Source: LZORAL124-50-18 sp051208045
GTDB lineage: Bacteria; Pseudomonadota; Gammaproteobacteria; Pseudomonadales; Oleiphilaceae
Reading direction: 5' to 3'
DNA: 64,000 nt
NCBI GenBank assembly: GCA_051208045.1
Contig: JBPJFY010000003.1
Location: 1-64,000 of the forward strand
Shown: positions 32,758 to 41,527 of the stretch, one piece after another
How the letters are laid out: the number at the start of each line of letters is the position of its first letter
How positions within the stretch are numbered: position 1 is the stretch's first letter
The notes under the pieces: model-generated
Told to the model about the DNA's origin: nothing
Database searches by the model: none
Seen by the model: only the letters and a program-made list of their open reading frames with translations
Program-made: the position numbers and the translations under genes

Positions 32758-33924
32758 ATGAAGTCAGTCGTTCTCACGGGCGGTGGTGCACGGGGTGCCT
32801 ATCAAATTGGCGTGCTCAAAGCCATTGCCGACATGTACCCGGATTTTGTGCATCCGTTTGACGTCATTTGCGGTACCTCGGCCGGTGCGTTAAACGCTGC
32901 CGGCCTTGCATCCGGGACTTCCCTGTTTCGTCACACCGTCGCTCGGCTGGAAGGTTTGTGGAGCGGTATCTCGTCAGAGAAAATATATCGTACCGACTTC
33001 TGGGGGTTGACGCGCCGGTTCGGTCAATTCACGAAAGCATTGATCAGCGGCGAAAGTGATCCACACCAGCCGATATCGTTACTGGACAATACTCCACTAC
33101 GGGGTTTTCTCGACGCAAATATCGACTTTGATCAACTGAATAAAAACATTGCAGAAGAAAAGATTATCGCGCTGTGCGTTACCGCCTGCGGCTATCGAAG
33201 CGGCCAGAGCATCAATTTCTTTCAAACGCACCAACCGAATTCCGGGTGGCACCTGGGGCAACGCATTGGTTGCAAAACGTCAATCACCCTGGATCACCTG
33301 CTCGCCTCCTCTGCTATCCCGATGGTTTTTCCACCCGTAAAAATTAATCGGGAATATTTTGGGGATGGCGTACTGCGATTAATGGCGCCCTTAAGCCCTG
33401 CCATTCATCTGGGTGCCAGAGACATTCTGGTCATTGGCGTGTCAGCGAACCGGGTCAATCTGCCCCCACGGCTGCCTTCGATTGGTTTCCCTTCGCTGTC
33501 CAACATCATGGAACACATGCTGAACGGTGCGTTCATTGATGTGATTGAACACGATATGGATCGCGCGAAAATGATCAATCAGCTCATAAAGCTGATTCCT
33601 GATCAGGTGCGCCAAAAACAGGGGTTGGATATTCACCCCTTGGAAATAGTTGAGATTTCACCAAGTCGCCCCATTAATGATATTGCCCAGAAACATTTGT
33701 CCACATTGCCAAAAAACATCCAGCGTTTTGTTGGGTCCAATGAAGACGGACATGTTTCCAGCAGCAGCCTCGCCAGCTACCTGATGTTTGAAAAAGAATT
33801 CAGCATGGAGCTCATTGAGTTGGGCTACCATGATGCCCAATTACAAAGCGAGGAACTGACGAATTTTTTCAGTCGCGCCGATTCCGCAGATGTAGCGCCT
33901 CGAACCGGCAGCACCGACACTTAA
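32758..33924 (+). CDS. Patatin-like phospholipase
   Basis: The 388-residue protein has the patatin oxyanion loop GGGARGAYQIGVL, the nucleophile elbow GTSAGALN and, near residue 203, the catalytic aspartate in FGDGVLRL. Patatins hydrolyse acyl chains of phospholipids or other lipids through the Ser-Asp dyad. There is no signal peptide, so it acts in the cytoplasm or at the inner membrane, unless secreted by another route. The C-terminal 150 residues are not recognisable. It is followed 15 bases later by the DUF3461 gene, probably in one transcript. Confidence 0.88.
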   Translation: MKSVVLTGGGARGAYQIGVLKAIADMYPDFVHPFDVICGTSAGALNAAGLASGTSLFRHTVARLEGLWSGISSEKIYRTDFWGLTRRFGQFTKALISGESDPHQPISLLDNTPLRGFLDANIDFDQLNKNIAEEKIIALCVTACGYRSGQSINFFQTHQPNSGWHLGQRIGCKTSITLDHLLASSAIPMVFPPVKINREYFGDGVLRLMAPLSPAIHLGARDILVIGVSANRVNLPPRLPSIGFPSLSNIMEHMLNGAFIDVIEHDMDRAKMINQLIKLIPDQVRQKQGLDIHPLEIVEISPSRPINDIAQKHLSTLPKNIQRFVGSNEDGHVSSSSLASYLMFEKEFSMELIELGYHDAQLQSEELTNFFSRADSADVAPRTGSTDT

Positions 33925-33939
33925 TATAAGGAACAGACT

Positions 33940-34320
33940 ATGGAGTACGAGGGTTTAAAATCACTGGGATTAACATCTGTCGAGCATGTGGAAAAGTATT
34001 CTCTGCGTTCCGAAGGCGACCACGATGTACTCAAAATATATTACGAACGGTCAAAAGGGTCGATCATAAAGAAAAGCGAAAAATTCAAATTTCATCGGCC
34101 ACGAAGAACCGTGAAATGGGACAGCAGCTCCAATGACTATTCGGAAGTGAGTGAGGTATCCCCACTACTGACCAAGGTATTGGCCGAACTGGATGCCATC
34201 ACGAATCAGGACAAACGCGAGGCTGACCTGAAACAGCAGGTTCTGGAGGATTTAAAACACCTTGAAAAAGTCGTCCAGAATAAAATCAAAGAGATTGAGA
34301 GTAAGTTGGAGCGTCTGTAA
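33940..34320 (+). CDS. DUF3461 family protein
   Basis: A 126-residue protein starting MEYEGLKSLGLTSVEHVEKY, with the family-defining DVLKIYYERSKGS and KSEKFKFHRPRRTV. The C-terminal third is a helical, probably coiled-coil segment. DUF3461 is widespread in gammaproteobacteria with no established biochemical role. A good ATAAGGA site precedes the ATG. Confidence 0.88.
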   Translation: MEYEGLKSLGLTSVEHVEKYSLRSEGDHDVLKIYYERSKGSIIKKSEKFKFHRPRRTVKWDSSSNDYSEVSEVSPLLTKVLAELDAITNQDKREADLKQQVLEDLKHLEKVVQNKIKEIESKLERL

Positions 34321-34478
34321 CGGGCTTACAGATACCATCACGGATGATGTCACAACGCGGGAAATGAAATTTTTACATTTGTGAAAGAGACTGACGCATC
34401 ACTTTCCTGTATGATTGCCCAAATTCTGAGCAATGACCAAACCTTCAGATTCGTTCTAGATCTTTTTGGGCGCCTACT

Positions 34479-36317
34479 TTGAATTTCTTTTTTCCTATTG
34501 TCTTTATTATTGTTCTGCTGCTCTCTGGATGCGGCGGTGGTGGCAGCTCTCCTCAATCTACTGAGGGGCAGTCCAGCGCAAACACCAGTCAACTTTCGTG
34601 GATTGTGCCAGAAACGGTATTTGCCGGTGAGCGCATTGCGCTGGCCGTGCTGAATCAAACAAAAACCACCCACATTACACAAGTCACTTGGCAACAGACG
34701 TTCGGCCCGGCAATCCTTTTACTCCAGAATAAACAGAAGCTGGTGTCATTAGAGGTGCCACAGGCAGGAGACTACTCCTTTATTGCCACCGTCCATTTTC
34801 GGGATGGCAGTACCCAAACTGGAAACATATCCTTTACGGCAGAGTCAGGCAATTTACTGCAGGCTCAGGTGATATTGGATCGCTCTGCTTACTCCGGAGA
34901 AAAAATTTCTCTGAAGGCTACCGCCAATACCAACCTTGAGATAGAAAGTGTGAACTGGCGGAACGAGAGTATCCAGAGTCTGATAGACTTGAAAGTTGAC
35001 CAGAACGAAATTTTCTTCACCGCCCCCACCGTGTTTGAAGACCAACTAATAACACTTACGGCCGAAATGCACCTGTCGTCCGGTGAAATCGTTACGGATC
35101 AAGTGACGCTTTTAGTGCAACCCGCTCCCGCCTATGAGGCATCCTGGTCATTCTTCCCGGAACACCAGTTGGCACACACCTTCCCAATGAACGCTGATTC
35201 GCCACAGGCAGAGCAATTGCGGGCCTGTGTTTACTCCAATCAACTGAGAAGCGCGAATTCCTGTACGTTCAATACCTTGCCACTGATCGCCACTGACAGC
35301 ACTTTACCCAGTATTGATAAGATCATGGATCACGTGCTAGTCTCCCATGAATGGATGGGGAACCGATTCCGCGCTTTTCTTGAAAAATACGATGACTCGC
35401 TGGATTTCAGACGCATGCTGGGTAATGTTACCGCCATCGTCATTGCCAGCGACATCGAGCGATCTGCGTACCGATACTTCACCGGAGCAATCTATATAAA
35501 GCCGGACTACTTTGCGCTGACGCCAGCGGAAAGGCGCACACTCACACTTAGCCCGGAATCAGCGTCTATCAGCCCATCGGGCCCTACGCGGCCAGTGACC
35601 TCCTTTTGGCGTTACACCCGACAAAATACAGCCATTGTCACCGTGCCCAACCGGCGATCAGAGAGAACGGTGACCTTTGATGAGATCGAAATGAGCCTCG
35701 CCAGAGCACTTTATCATGAGTTGGCACACGCGACAGATTACATTTCACCCGCCCGAAAAAACCGGATTAGTACCCATCTCTCTCCTTTCGAGCTGTTGGA
35801 GGCGGAAGGAATAGACAAGCTCGCATCAAATGAACTCCGCGTAAATCACCCCTTGCTTTACAGCGAGCTAAACCACCTCGCTGAGAACTATTTTCTCAGC
35901 GCTAACCACACAGTGGTGCAAGACACCGCCGTACTCACGAATTTGTTTGAAGAAGATTACGCCACCGATTTGTATGCGCACTTGAACGCACAGGAAGATC
36001 TCGCCATGCTGTTTGAAGAAGCCATGATGCAGATTCGATTCAGTGCGAAGCGTGACATCGCGTTTGCCGATCAAAATCAGCCGGAAATCGTCTTCTGGGG
36101 ACAGCGTGGTCGAATTGGCGCAAATCACATTCTTCCGCGCGTTGCTGACACTCTGGGGCTGCTCAGACCCGACCTGGACGCAGAAATTATCACATCGAAT
36201 TTACTTGAGGCCCCGGCTGAAATTCGCTCCGGAAGCCACTGGCTGGATACGGCCAATTATCCTGAGTCAGCGACGCCGGATAGCAGCACCCCGGCGGATC
36301 TGGATATACCTCAATAA
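34479..36317 (+). CDS. Lipoprotein with beta-rich repeats and a zinc-peptidase-like HELAH motif
   Basis: The signal ends in the lipobox LLSGC with C18 as the lipid-modified residue, followed by a GGGGSS spacer. Residues up to about 225 look like two or three Ig-like beta domains. The C-terminal part has LYHELAHATDY, with HELAH at 413-417; this HExxH arrangement is that of gluzincin/metzincin-like peptidases, with a possible third ligand in the ELLEAEGIDK helix. I do not recognise the family. The start is TTG 34479, the only option in frame before an upstream stop. Its end overlaps the converging glycosidase-like gene by 7 bases. Confidence 0.72.
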   Translation: MNFFFPIVFIIVLLLSGCGGGGSSPQSTEGQSSANTSQLSWIVPETVFAGERIALAVLNQTKTTHITQVTWQQTFGPAILLLQNKQKLVSLEVPQAGDYSFIATVHFRDGSTQTGNISFTAESGNLLQAQVILDRSAYSGEKISLKATANTNLEIESVNWRNESIQSLIDLKVDQNEIFFTAPTVFEDQLITLTAEMHLSSGEIVTDQVTLLVQPAPAYEASWSFFPEHQLAHTFPMNADSPQAEQLRACVYSNQLRSANSCTFNTLPLIATDSTLPSIDKIMDHVLVSHEWMGNRFRAFLEKYDDSLDFRRMLGNVTAIVIASDIERSAYRYFTGAIYIKPDYFALTPAERRTLTLSPESASISPSGPTRPVTSFWRYTRQNTAIVTVPNRRSERTVTFDEIEMSLARALYHELAHATDYISPARKNRISTHLSPFELLEAEGIDKLASNELRVNHPLLYSELNHLAENYFLSANHTVVQDTAVLTNLFEEDYATDLYAHLNAQEDLAMLFEEAMMQIRFSAKRDIAFADQNQPEIVFWGQRGRIGANHILPRVADTLGLLRPDLDAEIITSNLLEAPAEIRSGSHWLDTANYPESATPDSSTPADLDIPQ

Positions 36318-37714
36318 CCGCGCTCAACAAGCTCCAGGGCATACAATGTGGCATGATTCAGCTGGATTCTGATGGATACTTCCCCGTCAAAATCCGGTTG
36401 AATGAGGTGATCCGTTTCATCACCGGTGACCCGATGTGATCCTACAACCCCAACCGCTTCATCTTCCCAAAAGATGTCGATGAACCCCGAATCGGCCCCC
36501 TGCCCTGATGTATTCAAATTAATGCGAATGTTTTTACCGGTAATATCCTGAGGCACAAGCTGAATCACTCCCTGGCGGGCGTGCGCACCGACTAACCGCT
36601 CTTTTGGAATGGAGGCACATCGAATCACCCAGGTGGGCTGGTCAACCTCTTTGGTATAATCTCTTTCGAACATGCCATGTTCGTAATTGTTATCTGAGTA
36701 GTACACCTTGATCTCGTCCTGATCAAATATTGGTGCTCCCGGCGTTGTGACCATCCCCCCAGCCGATCCATAATTTAAATCCCATGGAATAAAAGGACAA
36801 TCACTGAGGCGCGACCAGGCAACGCCATCTGCGCTCTGTGCAAGAAACACTTCAATTTTTCCCTGATTGGTTCCGTTGGGAAGTTCTTTTTCTATCTCGA
36901 AGAGCCAAAGGTAGCCTAAGTAACCATCACCGTACCGAAACGGACACAGCCCATAGAAATCCGCCCATTCAAATCCACGCGCTTTTGCGATTCGATCCTC
37001 TTCCGGACCCGGCATCCATAGGGTCTCTGGCGTCGTCCAATGAATAAAATCCTCGCTGGTACTTCTTCCGACGCATCGTCGGGTTACTCCCGCGTCATCA
37101 ATCTCATAGCGCTTAACCATGGCAACATACCCTGCATCATCTTTGTAGCAGGGGCTGACATCGCTGACCCAGGTTTTTTCGGTCGCGGGATTATGAAACG
37201 TCAACACAGGAATGGCTGGATTATCCGGGTACTCCTCAAAATGGAGTCCGTCCTTCGAATGCGCAATACGATACCCTTCCTCACCAAACGCAAAGAGCTT
37301 GTACGGTTCGGGCGTTTCAGGATCATAAATGACGCTTGGCATGTGGTACCCGGCAACCAGATTGGTGGGTTCTCCCCGGGCAGACAAATCAGGAGGTGCA
37401 GTAGCCTCAATTGACGTATTGCCCTGTACAACAGCATGCAGTGGTGCGCTGAAATCCGCCAGATTGACCATCGGTTTCGACCAATCGTAGCCGTCAACAG
37501 AGGTGGCGTACGCTACTTGAACCGCGTTCCCGCACTGGTAAAACGCTTCATACCCTTTTTCTGTTTTCAAAACAGAGCCATACAGGTTTACCCGCGGGAT
37601 TTCCCAGTGGAACTCCGGCGTAATCAATGGTTGGCTGGGAGAGAGGCTGGCCTGAACAAACTCGATGTTTTCCATTCGACGAATGCGACTGGAAAACGGA
37701 AAGAGAACACGCAA
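36311..37714 (-). CDS. Glycoside-hydrolase-like five-bladed beta-propeller protein
   Basis: The 467-residue protein has the look of GH43/GH32-type propellers. Repeated stretches include YATSVDGYDWSKPM, IAHSKDGLHFEEYP, GRSTSEDFIHWTTPETLW and AQSADGVAWSRLSDCPF, blades typical of proteins that read sugar chains. Acidic residues that could be catalytic are present, but I cannot assign them. There is no signal peptide. A TTG at 37714 with AAGGA at the right distance is the probable start; an ATG at 37675 is 13 codons in with no ribosome site. A short C-terminal beta-sandwich may follow the propeller. Confidence 0.65.
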   Translation of the reverse strand: MRVLFPFSSRIRRMENIEFVQASLSPSQPLITPEFHWEIPRVNLYGSVLKTEKGYEAFYQCGNAVQVAYATSVDGYDWSKPMVNLADFSAPLHAVVQGNTSIEATAPPDLSARGEPTNLVAGYHMPSVIYDPETPEPYKLFAFGEEGYRIAHSKDGLHFEEYPDNPAIPVLTFHNPATEKTWVSDVSPCYKDDAGYVAMVKRYEIDDAGVTRRCVGRSTSEDFIHWTTPETLWMPGPEEDRIAKARGFEWADFYGLCPFRYGDGYLGYLWLFEIEKELPNGTNQGKIEVFLAQSADGVAWSRLSDCPFIPWDLNYGSAGGMVTTPGAPIFDQDEIKVYYSDNNYEHGMFERDYTKEVDQPTWVIRCASIPKERLVGAHARQGVIQLVPQDITGKNIRINLNTSGQGADSGFIDIFWEDEAVGVVGSHRVTGDETDHLIQPDFDGEVSIRIQLNHATLYALELVERGY

Positions 37715-37765
37715 GGTATCATCCTTTTCTACTTATTGTCATGGAATTACTTTAGTTTCATTGGG

Positions 37766-38683
37766 TCACTTTACGGCGAGACTGACCTGATTTCTGCCAT
37801 TGGATTTAGCTTCGTACAGAGCCTGGTCTGCTTGTTTAAACAATGCTTTGGGAGACATTCCTTGTGGCGAAAGCTGAGCAACGCCCAAAGACACCGTTAC
37901 TTCCAACTCTGACAAGTCATAAGTAAAGGGATGAGACTCCACCATCTCGCGAATTCTTTCAGCCACTTTAGCAGCCTGGAACACACCGCGCGCCGGAAGC
38001 AGCACGACAAACTCCTCGCCGCCGTAGCGAGCAATGACATCCCCTTCACGAATACCGGAACGGCGAATCAAACCACCCAGTTTATGCAATACGTAATCAC
38101 CGGCGTCGTGCCCATATCCATCATTTAATTTCTTGAAGTGATCGATATCGAATACTATCAGCGACAGCGATTCCTGAGTAACTTTCGACTTTTTTACTGC
38201 CGTGTCCAGCGCTTTCAGAAAATACGCCTTATTGAAACATCCGGTCAATTCATCCGTATTCGCCGCTTTGGTGAGATGATCGTAGGTCAGACGCTCTGGA
38301 TCACCGGGCGGAATAAATTGAAATGCGACCACGCCCACTTTGATCACATCCCCTTTTTTTAACTCCACCGAACCTGAAATGCGCTCGTTGTTAACGAATG
38401 TGCCGTTGCTGGACCCCATATCTCGGATACGGGCTTGCCTCGTCTGCGCATTTAAATCAATATAAAAGTGATATCGGGAAATGCCATCAAAGCCCAGACA
38501 ATGATTGGTATCCTTGGCTCGACCGATTTTGGTAATTCCCGGTTTCAAATCCAGCAGGGTGCCATTCAGTTCGCCCCCCACCCCCAACAGGCAGGCATGG
38601 GTGTGCTTCGCATCGTCATCTGTTTTTTCCAACACCTTTTGCATATTACTCAGGACGAGCGTTTGATCTTCATCCTCAACCAT
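37766..38683 (-). CDS. Diguanylate cyclase with an N-terminal FHA domain
   Basis: A phosphothreonine-reading FHA domain (about residues 40-115: ITKIGRAKDTNHC, SRYHFYI, DMGSSNGTFVNN) is joined to a GGDEF domain (about 140-300) with the intact active site RYGGEEFVVLLP. It should make cyclic di-GMP in response to a phosphorylated protein partner. The ATG at 38683 has AGGA upstream, so the GTG at 38704 is not used. An allosteric RxxD inhibitory site is not evident. No Ser/Thr kinase gene is adjacent. Confidence 0.92.
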   Translation of the reverse strand: MVEDEDQTLVLSNMQKVLEKTDDDAKHTHACLLGVGGELNGTLLDLKPGITKIGRAKDTNHCLGFDGISRYHFYIDLNAQTRQARIRDMGSSNGTFVNNERISGSVELKKGDVIKVGVVAFQFIPPGDPERLTYDHLTKAANTDELTGCFNKAYFLKALDTAVKKSKVTQESLSLIVFDIDHFKKLNDGYGHDAGDYVLHKLGGLIRRSGIREGDVIARYGGEEFVVLLPARGVFQAAKVAERIREMVESHPFTYDLSELEVTVSLGVAQLSPQGMSPKALFKQADQALYEAKSNGRNQVSLAVK

Positions 38684-38781
38684 AAAATTTTCCTGTAAAC
38701 TCACCAGTGCACCTGCTCCGTCAGTCGCAATCCTATGTCTATGAAACTATTAAAGTTAAGTATAGACGAAGATTTTCATTG

Positions 38782-39156
38782 TCATGAGCATATTCGGTCA
38801 TTACAGGTGGATTGGGGCATACGTTTGAGCCGATACTTGAGCCAGACCTCGTACCCGTTAAGTGCAAGATAATGAATGCCAGGCCACTTGAGGATACGCC
38901 AAAGCCAACCGTATTTCGTGTGCTGCCATGCCTGAATATTGGCATCCAACCCAATAAGCCAGTTTCCATTGGCGTCTCTCAAATGAAGTCGAGACAGCAG
39001 AACGGGTTTCGTCGGGGTATCTGCATCTTCTGGTAAGGATTGAACAGGAATGCATTCCAACGCGTCTCCTGCCAATACAGCCAGTTTCCGTACCTCCGCT
39101 ACACAAAGCGGGCATTCCGCATCATAGAAGAGGCAATCTTTTTCGAAAGCAGGCAC
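38782..39156 (-). CDS. DCC-family thiol-disulfide oxidoreductase
   Basis: A 124-residue DUF393 protein. The signature DxECPLC near residues 12-18 (AECPLCVAEV) gives the thioredoxin-like CxxC pair and the family name; DGLDANIQAW-like and YGWLWRILKWPG segments follow. Its partners are unknown. The GTG start lies only 3 bases after the glutathione peroxidase stop, so the two redox genes are translationally coupled. Confidence 0.82.
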   Translation of the reverse strand: MPAFEKDCLFYDAECPLCVAEVRKLAVLAGDALECIPVQSLPEDADTPTKPVLLSRLHLRDANGNWLIGLDANIQAWQHTKYGWLWRILKWPGIHYLALNGYEVWLKYRLKRMPQSTCNDRICS

Positions 39157-39159
39157 ACC

Positions 39160-39720
39160 TTACTCCCCTTCCGGATCAATCTTCAGTAACGATTCTATTT
39201 TGTCCACCAGCTGCCCGCTTTGAGGGTGAACGTTACTGGCATACCAACCGGTCACCTCGCCTTTCCGGTCAACCAGATACTTATTGAAGTTCCATGAAGG
39301 AGATCGTGTTTGCCTGGCTAAATGTCGGAATATAGGATGCGCATTATCACCGGTAACCACTTGCTGCGAAGTCATCAGAAAGGTGACCCCGTAGTTTTTG
39401 TAACAGACAGACGCCGTTTCTGCGGAATTGTCCGCTTCCTGATGAAAGTCATTGGATGGGAAACCAATAATCACCAGCCCATACTCTTTATATCGTTTGT
39501 GAAGCTTCTCCAAGGAACCAAACTGATTCGTGAATCCACAGTGACTGGCAGTATTAGTGATCAGTACCACTTTGTCTGCCGTTTCAGCACACAGATCAAG
39601 CTTTTGCGTGCTGTGTAGTTTCGGCAAGGTATGGTTGATCCAGGCGGGACACGCCGCATAAGCGCTCTGAACGGACAACGCTGCCCATCCAGCCATCAAA
39701 AGCGCGCACGATCGATTCAT
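39160..39720 (-). CDS. Periplasmic glutathione-peroxidase-family protein
   Basis: ATG 39720 has AGGAG 8 bases upstream and starts a signal peptide (about 1-22, ending SAYAACP), so the enzyme works in the periplasm. The catalytic cysteine is in NTASHCGFTNQF (no selenocysteine). The second motif reads FPSNDFHQEADN, where the usual FPCNQF cysteine is Ser, so it lacks the common resolving cysteine. WNFNKYLVDRKG carries the conserved Trp-Asn. The peroxide reductant is unknown; the coupled DCC protein could be one. An alternative upstream start at 39780 is unlikely. Confidence 0.88.
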   Translation of the reverse strand: MNRSCALLMAGWAALSVQSAYAACPAWINHTLPKLHSTQKLDLCAETADKVVLITNTASHCGFTNQFGSLEKLHKRYKEYGLVIIGFPSNDFHQEADNSAETASVCYKNYGVTFLMTSQQVVTGDNAHPIFRHLARQTRSPSWNFNKYLVDRKGEVTGWYASNVHPQSGQLVDKIESLLKIDPEGE

Positions 39721-39863
39721 AGAAGCTCTCCTGCTGTACCGTATTATTTTCTCACAACGGGTATACGCAGAGCGAGCCAAATTGGACGTACACAGCTTGA
39801 AGAATGGTACAAACTAGAAAATCAGGAAACGATCAAAACAGAAGGCTATCGACAGAGAAAAAA

Positions 39864-39954
39864 TGGCGGTGAGCCAGGGATTCGAACCCCGGGCGGGCTA
39901 TTAACCCGCGGCGGTTTTCAAGACCGCTGCTTTCGACCACTCAGCCAGCTCACC
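39864..39954 (-). tRNA. tRNA-Ser (TGA)
   Basis: A 91-base type II tRNA: acceptor GGTGAGC paired with GCTCACC, anticodon TGA in CTTGAAAA, a long variable arm GCGGGTTAATAGCCCGC, T arm GGGTTCGAATCCC and encoded CCA. A T run follows immediately and probably ends the transcript. Confidence 0.96.
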
Positions 39955-40001
39955 TTGAAGATGGTTCGGCGAACGCCAAACCCAACTTTTCATCGTTACT
40001 T

Positions 40002-40039
40002 TTATCGACTCAATCATCCAACTTATCGATTCAATCATC
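40002..40039. repeat. Tandem direct repeat upstream of tRNA-Ser
   Basis: TTATCGACTCAATCATC (40002-40018) and TTATCGATTCAATCATC (40023-40039) differ at one base and are spaced by exactly 21 bases, two helical turns. They lie 48-85 bases upstream of the tRNA 5' end, a fitting place for activator sites. Confidence 0.55.
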
Positions 40040-40273
40040 TACCAAAAGTACCGATCGCTGCACGCACCGGGCGACAGCGGAGTGCATAATACCTGAGTTA
40101 TCTTTTGTGTCAACAGTTAATAAATATAAATCACGTCGGCCTCGCGCCCCATCATAGTGCTTACAGGCTTTTACTTGCCCTCTGATAATCCCTGGACGTG
40201 CAAACCAGGTTAAAATTTGGTAATCCTTTCCCAAAATCCACATTCCCCTTTTCACTCGTAGTTGAAATGAGCA

Positions 40274-40288
40274 AAATGATCATTATCA
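40274..40288. promoter_or_regulatory. Possible Fur box upstream of the YccA-type gene
   Basis: AAATGAT-C-ATTATCA matches the Fur 7-1-7 consensus TGATAAT-A-ATTATCA perfectly in the right arm and 4 of 7 in the left. It is about 40-55 bases before the start codon. The remainder of the 39955-40326 gap holds the tRNA repeat and a good TAAGGAG ribosome site; nothing else is evident. Confidence 0.35.
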
Positions 40289-40326
40289 TTAGAGGTAACG
40301 CTTAAAGACTTAAGGAGTCGCTTTAC

Positions 40327-41067
40327 ATGAGTAACGAAAAGTTCTCGAAATCAGACATCAATGCGATGTTTAATCGCAGTGCTCAAGCACAAGCAAACGT
40401 TGCAGACGCCGCGGTGGTTTCTGGCGATTCAGCAAATGTTGCAAGCTATGAAACCAGCAAGGTATTGAAAAACACCTATATGCTGCTCGGTATGACGTTG
40501 GCTTTCAGTGCGCTGGTTGCCTACATCGCCATGCAAATGAATGCACCCCACCCCGGTATTATCATCACACTCGTTGGTTTCTATGGTTTGTTGTTCGGTA
40601 TTGAGAAGACCAAAAACAGCGCCATGGGCCTGGTTTTAACCTTCGCACTAACCGGTTTTATGGGTTACACCCTGGGGCCTATTCTGGCCATGTTTGCCGG
40701 CGCTAACGCCATGCATCTGGTGACCAATGCCCTAGGCATGACCGCCTTTGTATTCTTCGGCCTGTCCGCCTACGCACTGATCAGCCGCAAGGATTTCAGT
40801 TTCCTGTCCGGCTTCATTATGATCGGCTTTTTCGTTCTGATAGGCGCGATGGTCATTGGCTTCTTTGTGAACATGCCTGCATTGCAACTGGCGATTTCTG
40901 CTGGTTTCGTGCTGTTTTCTTCCGCCGTCATCCTGTTTCAAACCAGCGCCATCATCCACGGCGGCGAAACCAACTACATTTCTGCGACGGTATCGCTCTT
41001 CGTTTCCATTTATAATCTGTTCCTGAGCTTGCTGCAGCTGTTGACTGCCTTCTCTGGCGAAGATTGA
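40327..41067 (+). CDS. Bax inhibitor-1/YccA family membrane protein
   Basis: After a polar N-terminal 45 residues the protein has seven membrane helices in the BI-1 arrangement, with LLGMTLAFSALVAYIAM and a final helix QLLTAFSGED. E. coli YccA modulates FtsH proteolysis. The pseudomonad equivalent sits in front of the tus genes, as here. It has its own terminator, so it is transcribed separately from tusD, and a possible Fur box upstream. Confidence 0.9.
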   Translation: MSNEKFSKSDINAMFNRSAQAQANVADAAVVSGDSANVASYETSKVLKNTYMLLGMTLAFSALVAYIAMQMNAPHPGIIITLVGFYGLLFGIEKTKNSAMGLVLTFALTGFMGYTLGPILAMFAGANAMHLVTNALGMTAFVFFGLSAYALISRKDFSFLSGFIMIGFFVLIGAMVIGFFVNMPALQLAISAGFVLFSSAVILFQTSAIIHGGETNYISATVSLFVSIYNLFLSLLQLLTAFSGED

Positions 41068-41084
41068 TTCATAGCTCTTTCAAC

Positions 41085-41108
41085 AAAGGCCCCTGCTGGG
41101 GCCTTTTG
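41085..41108 (+). terminator. Rho-independent terminator
   Basis: AAAGGCCCC-TGCT-GGGGCCTTTT: eight to nine base pairs with a T run, between the YccA-type gene and tusD. Confidence 0.9.
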
Positions 41109-41130
41109 TCGTCCTGAACACAGGCAAATC

Positions 41131-41517
41131 ATGAGATTCTCGCTACTGATACATTACTCACCCACACAAACCGAAGGGGCATATACCGCACTTCAGTTTG
41201 CGCAGGAACTGATCGCACAATCCCACACCATATACCGTGTATTTCTCTATCGGGGAGGCGTGGCATTAGGTAATGAATTGGTCGTGCACTCCACCGATGA
41301 ACTCGATATACAGCGTGAATGGCAAGCCTTTGCCAAAGAACACCAGCTCGATATGGTCGTCTGCATTGCCGCAGGATTACGCAGGGGGTTAATCAATGAA
41401 ACAGAAGCTGCCCGTCACGGCAAACTCCAGCACAATTTAGCACCTGCCTACGACCTTTCCGGATTGGGACAGTGGGTGGATGCGGTGGCGTCTTCGGATC
41501 GTTTTATAACTTTTTGA
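41131..41517 (+). CDS. tusD: Sulfur relay protein TusD
   Basis: TusD, with TusB and TusC, is a hexamer that receives sulfur from TusA and hands it to TusE for tRNA thiolation at U34. The 128-residue sequence starts MRFSLLIHYSPTQTEGAYTAL and contains the sulfur-carrying cysteine in VVCIAAGLRRGLINE. The order tusD-tusC-tusB-tusE with close spacing marks an operon. Together with ttcA elsewhere in the window it points to active tRNA thiolation. Confidence 0.93.
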   Translation: MRFSLLIHYSPTQTEGAYTALQFAQELIAQSHTIYRVFLYRGGVALGNELVVHSTDELDIQREWQAFAKEHQLDMVVCIAAGLRRGLINETEAARHGKLQHNLAPAYDLSGLGQWVDAVASSDRFITF

Positions 41518-41527
41518 TACGGTAACT

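Noticed and set aside
39418..39560. Selenocysteine in the glutathione peroxidase
   Set aside because: The catalytic position is encoded by a normal cysteine codon in SHCGFT, and no in-frame TGA is present.
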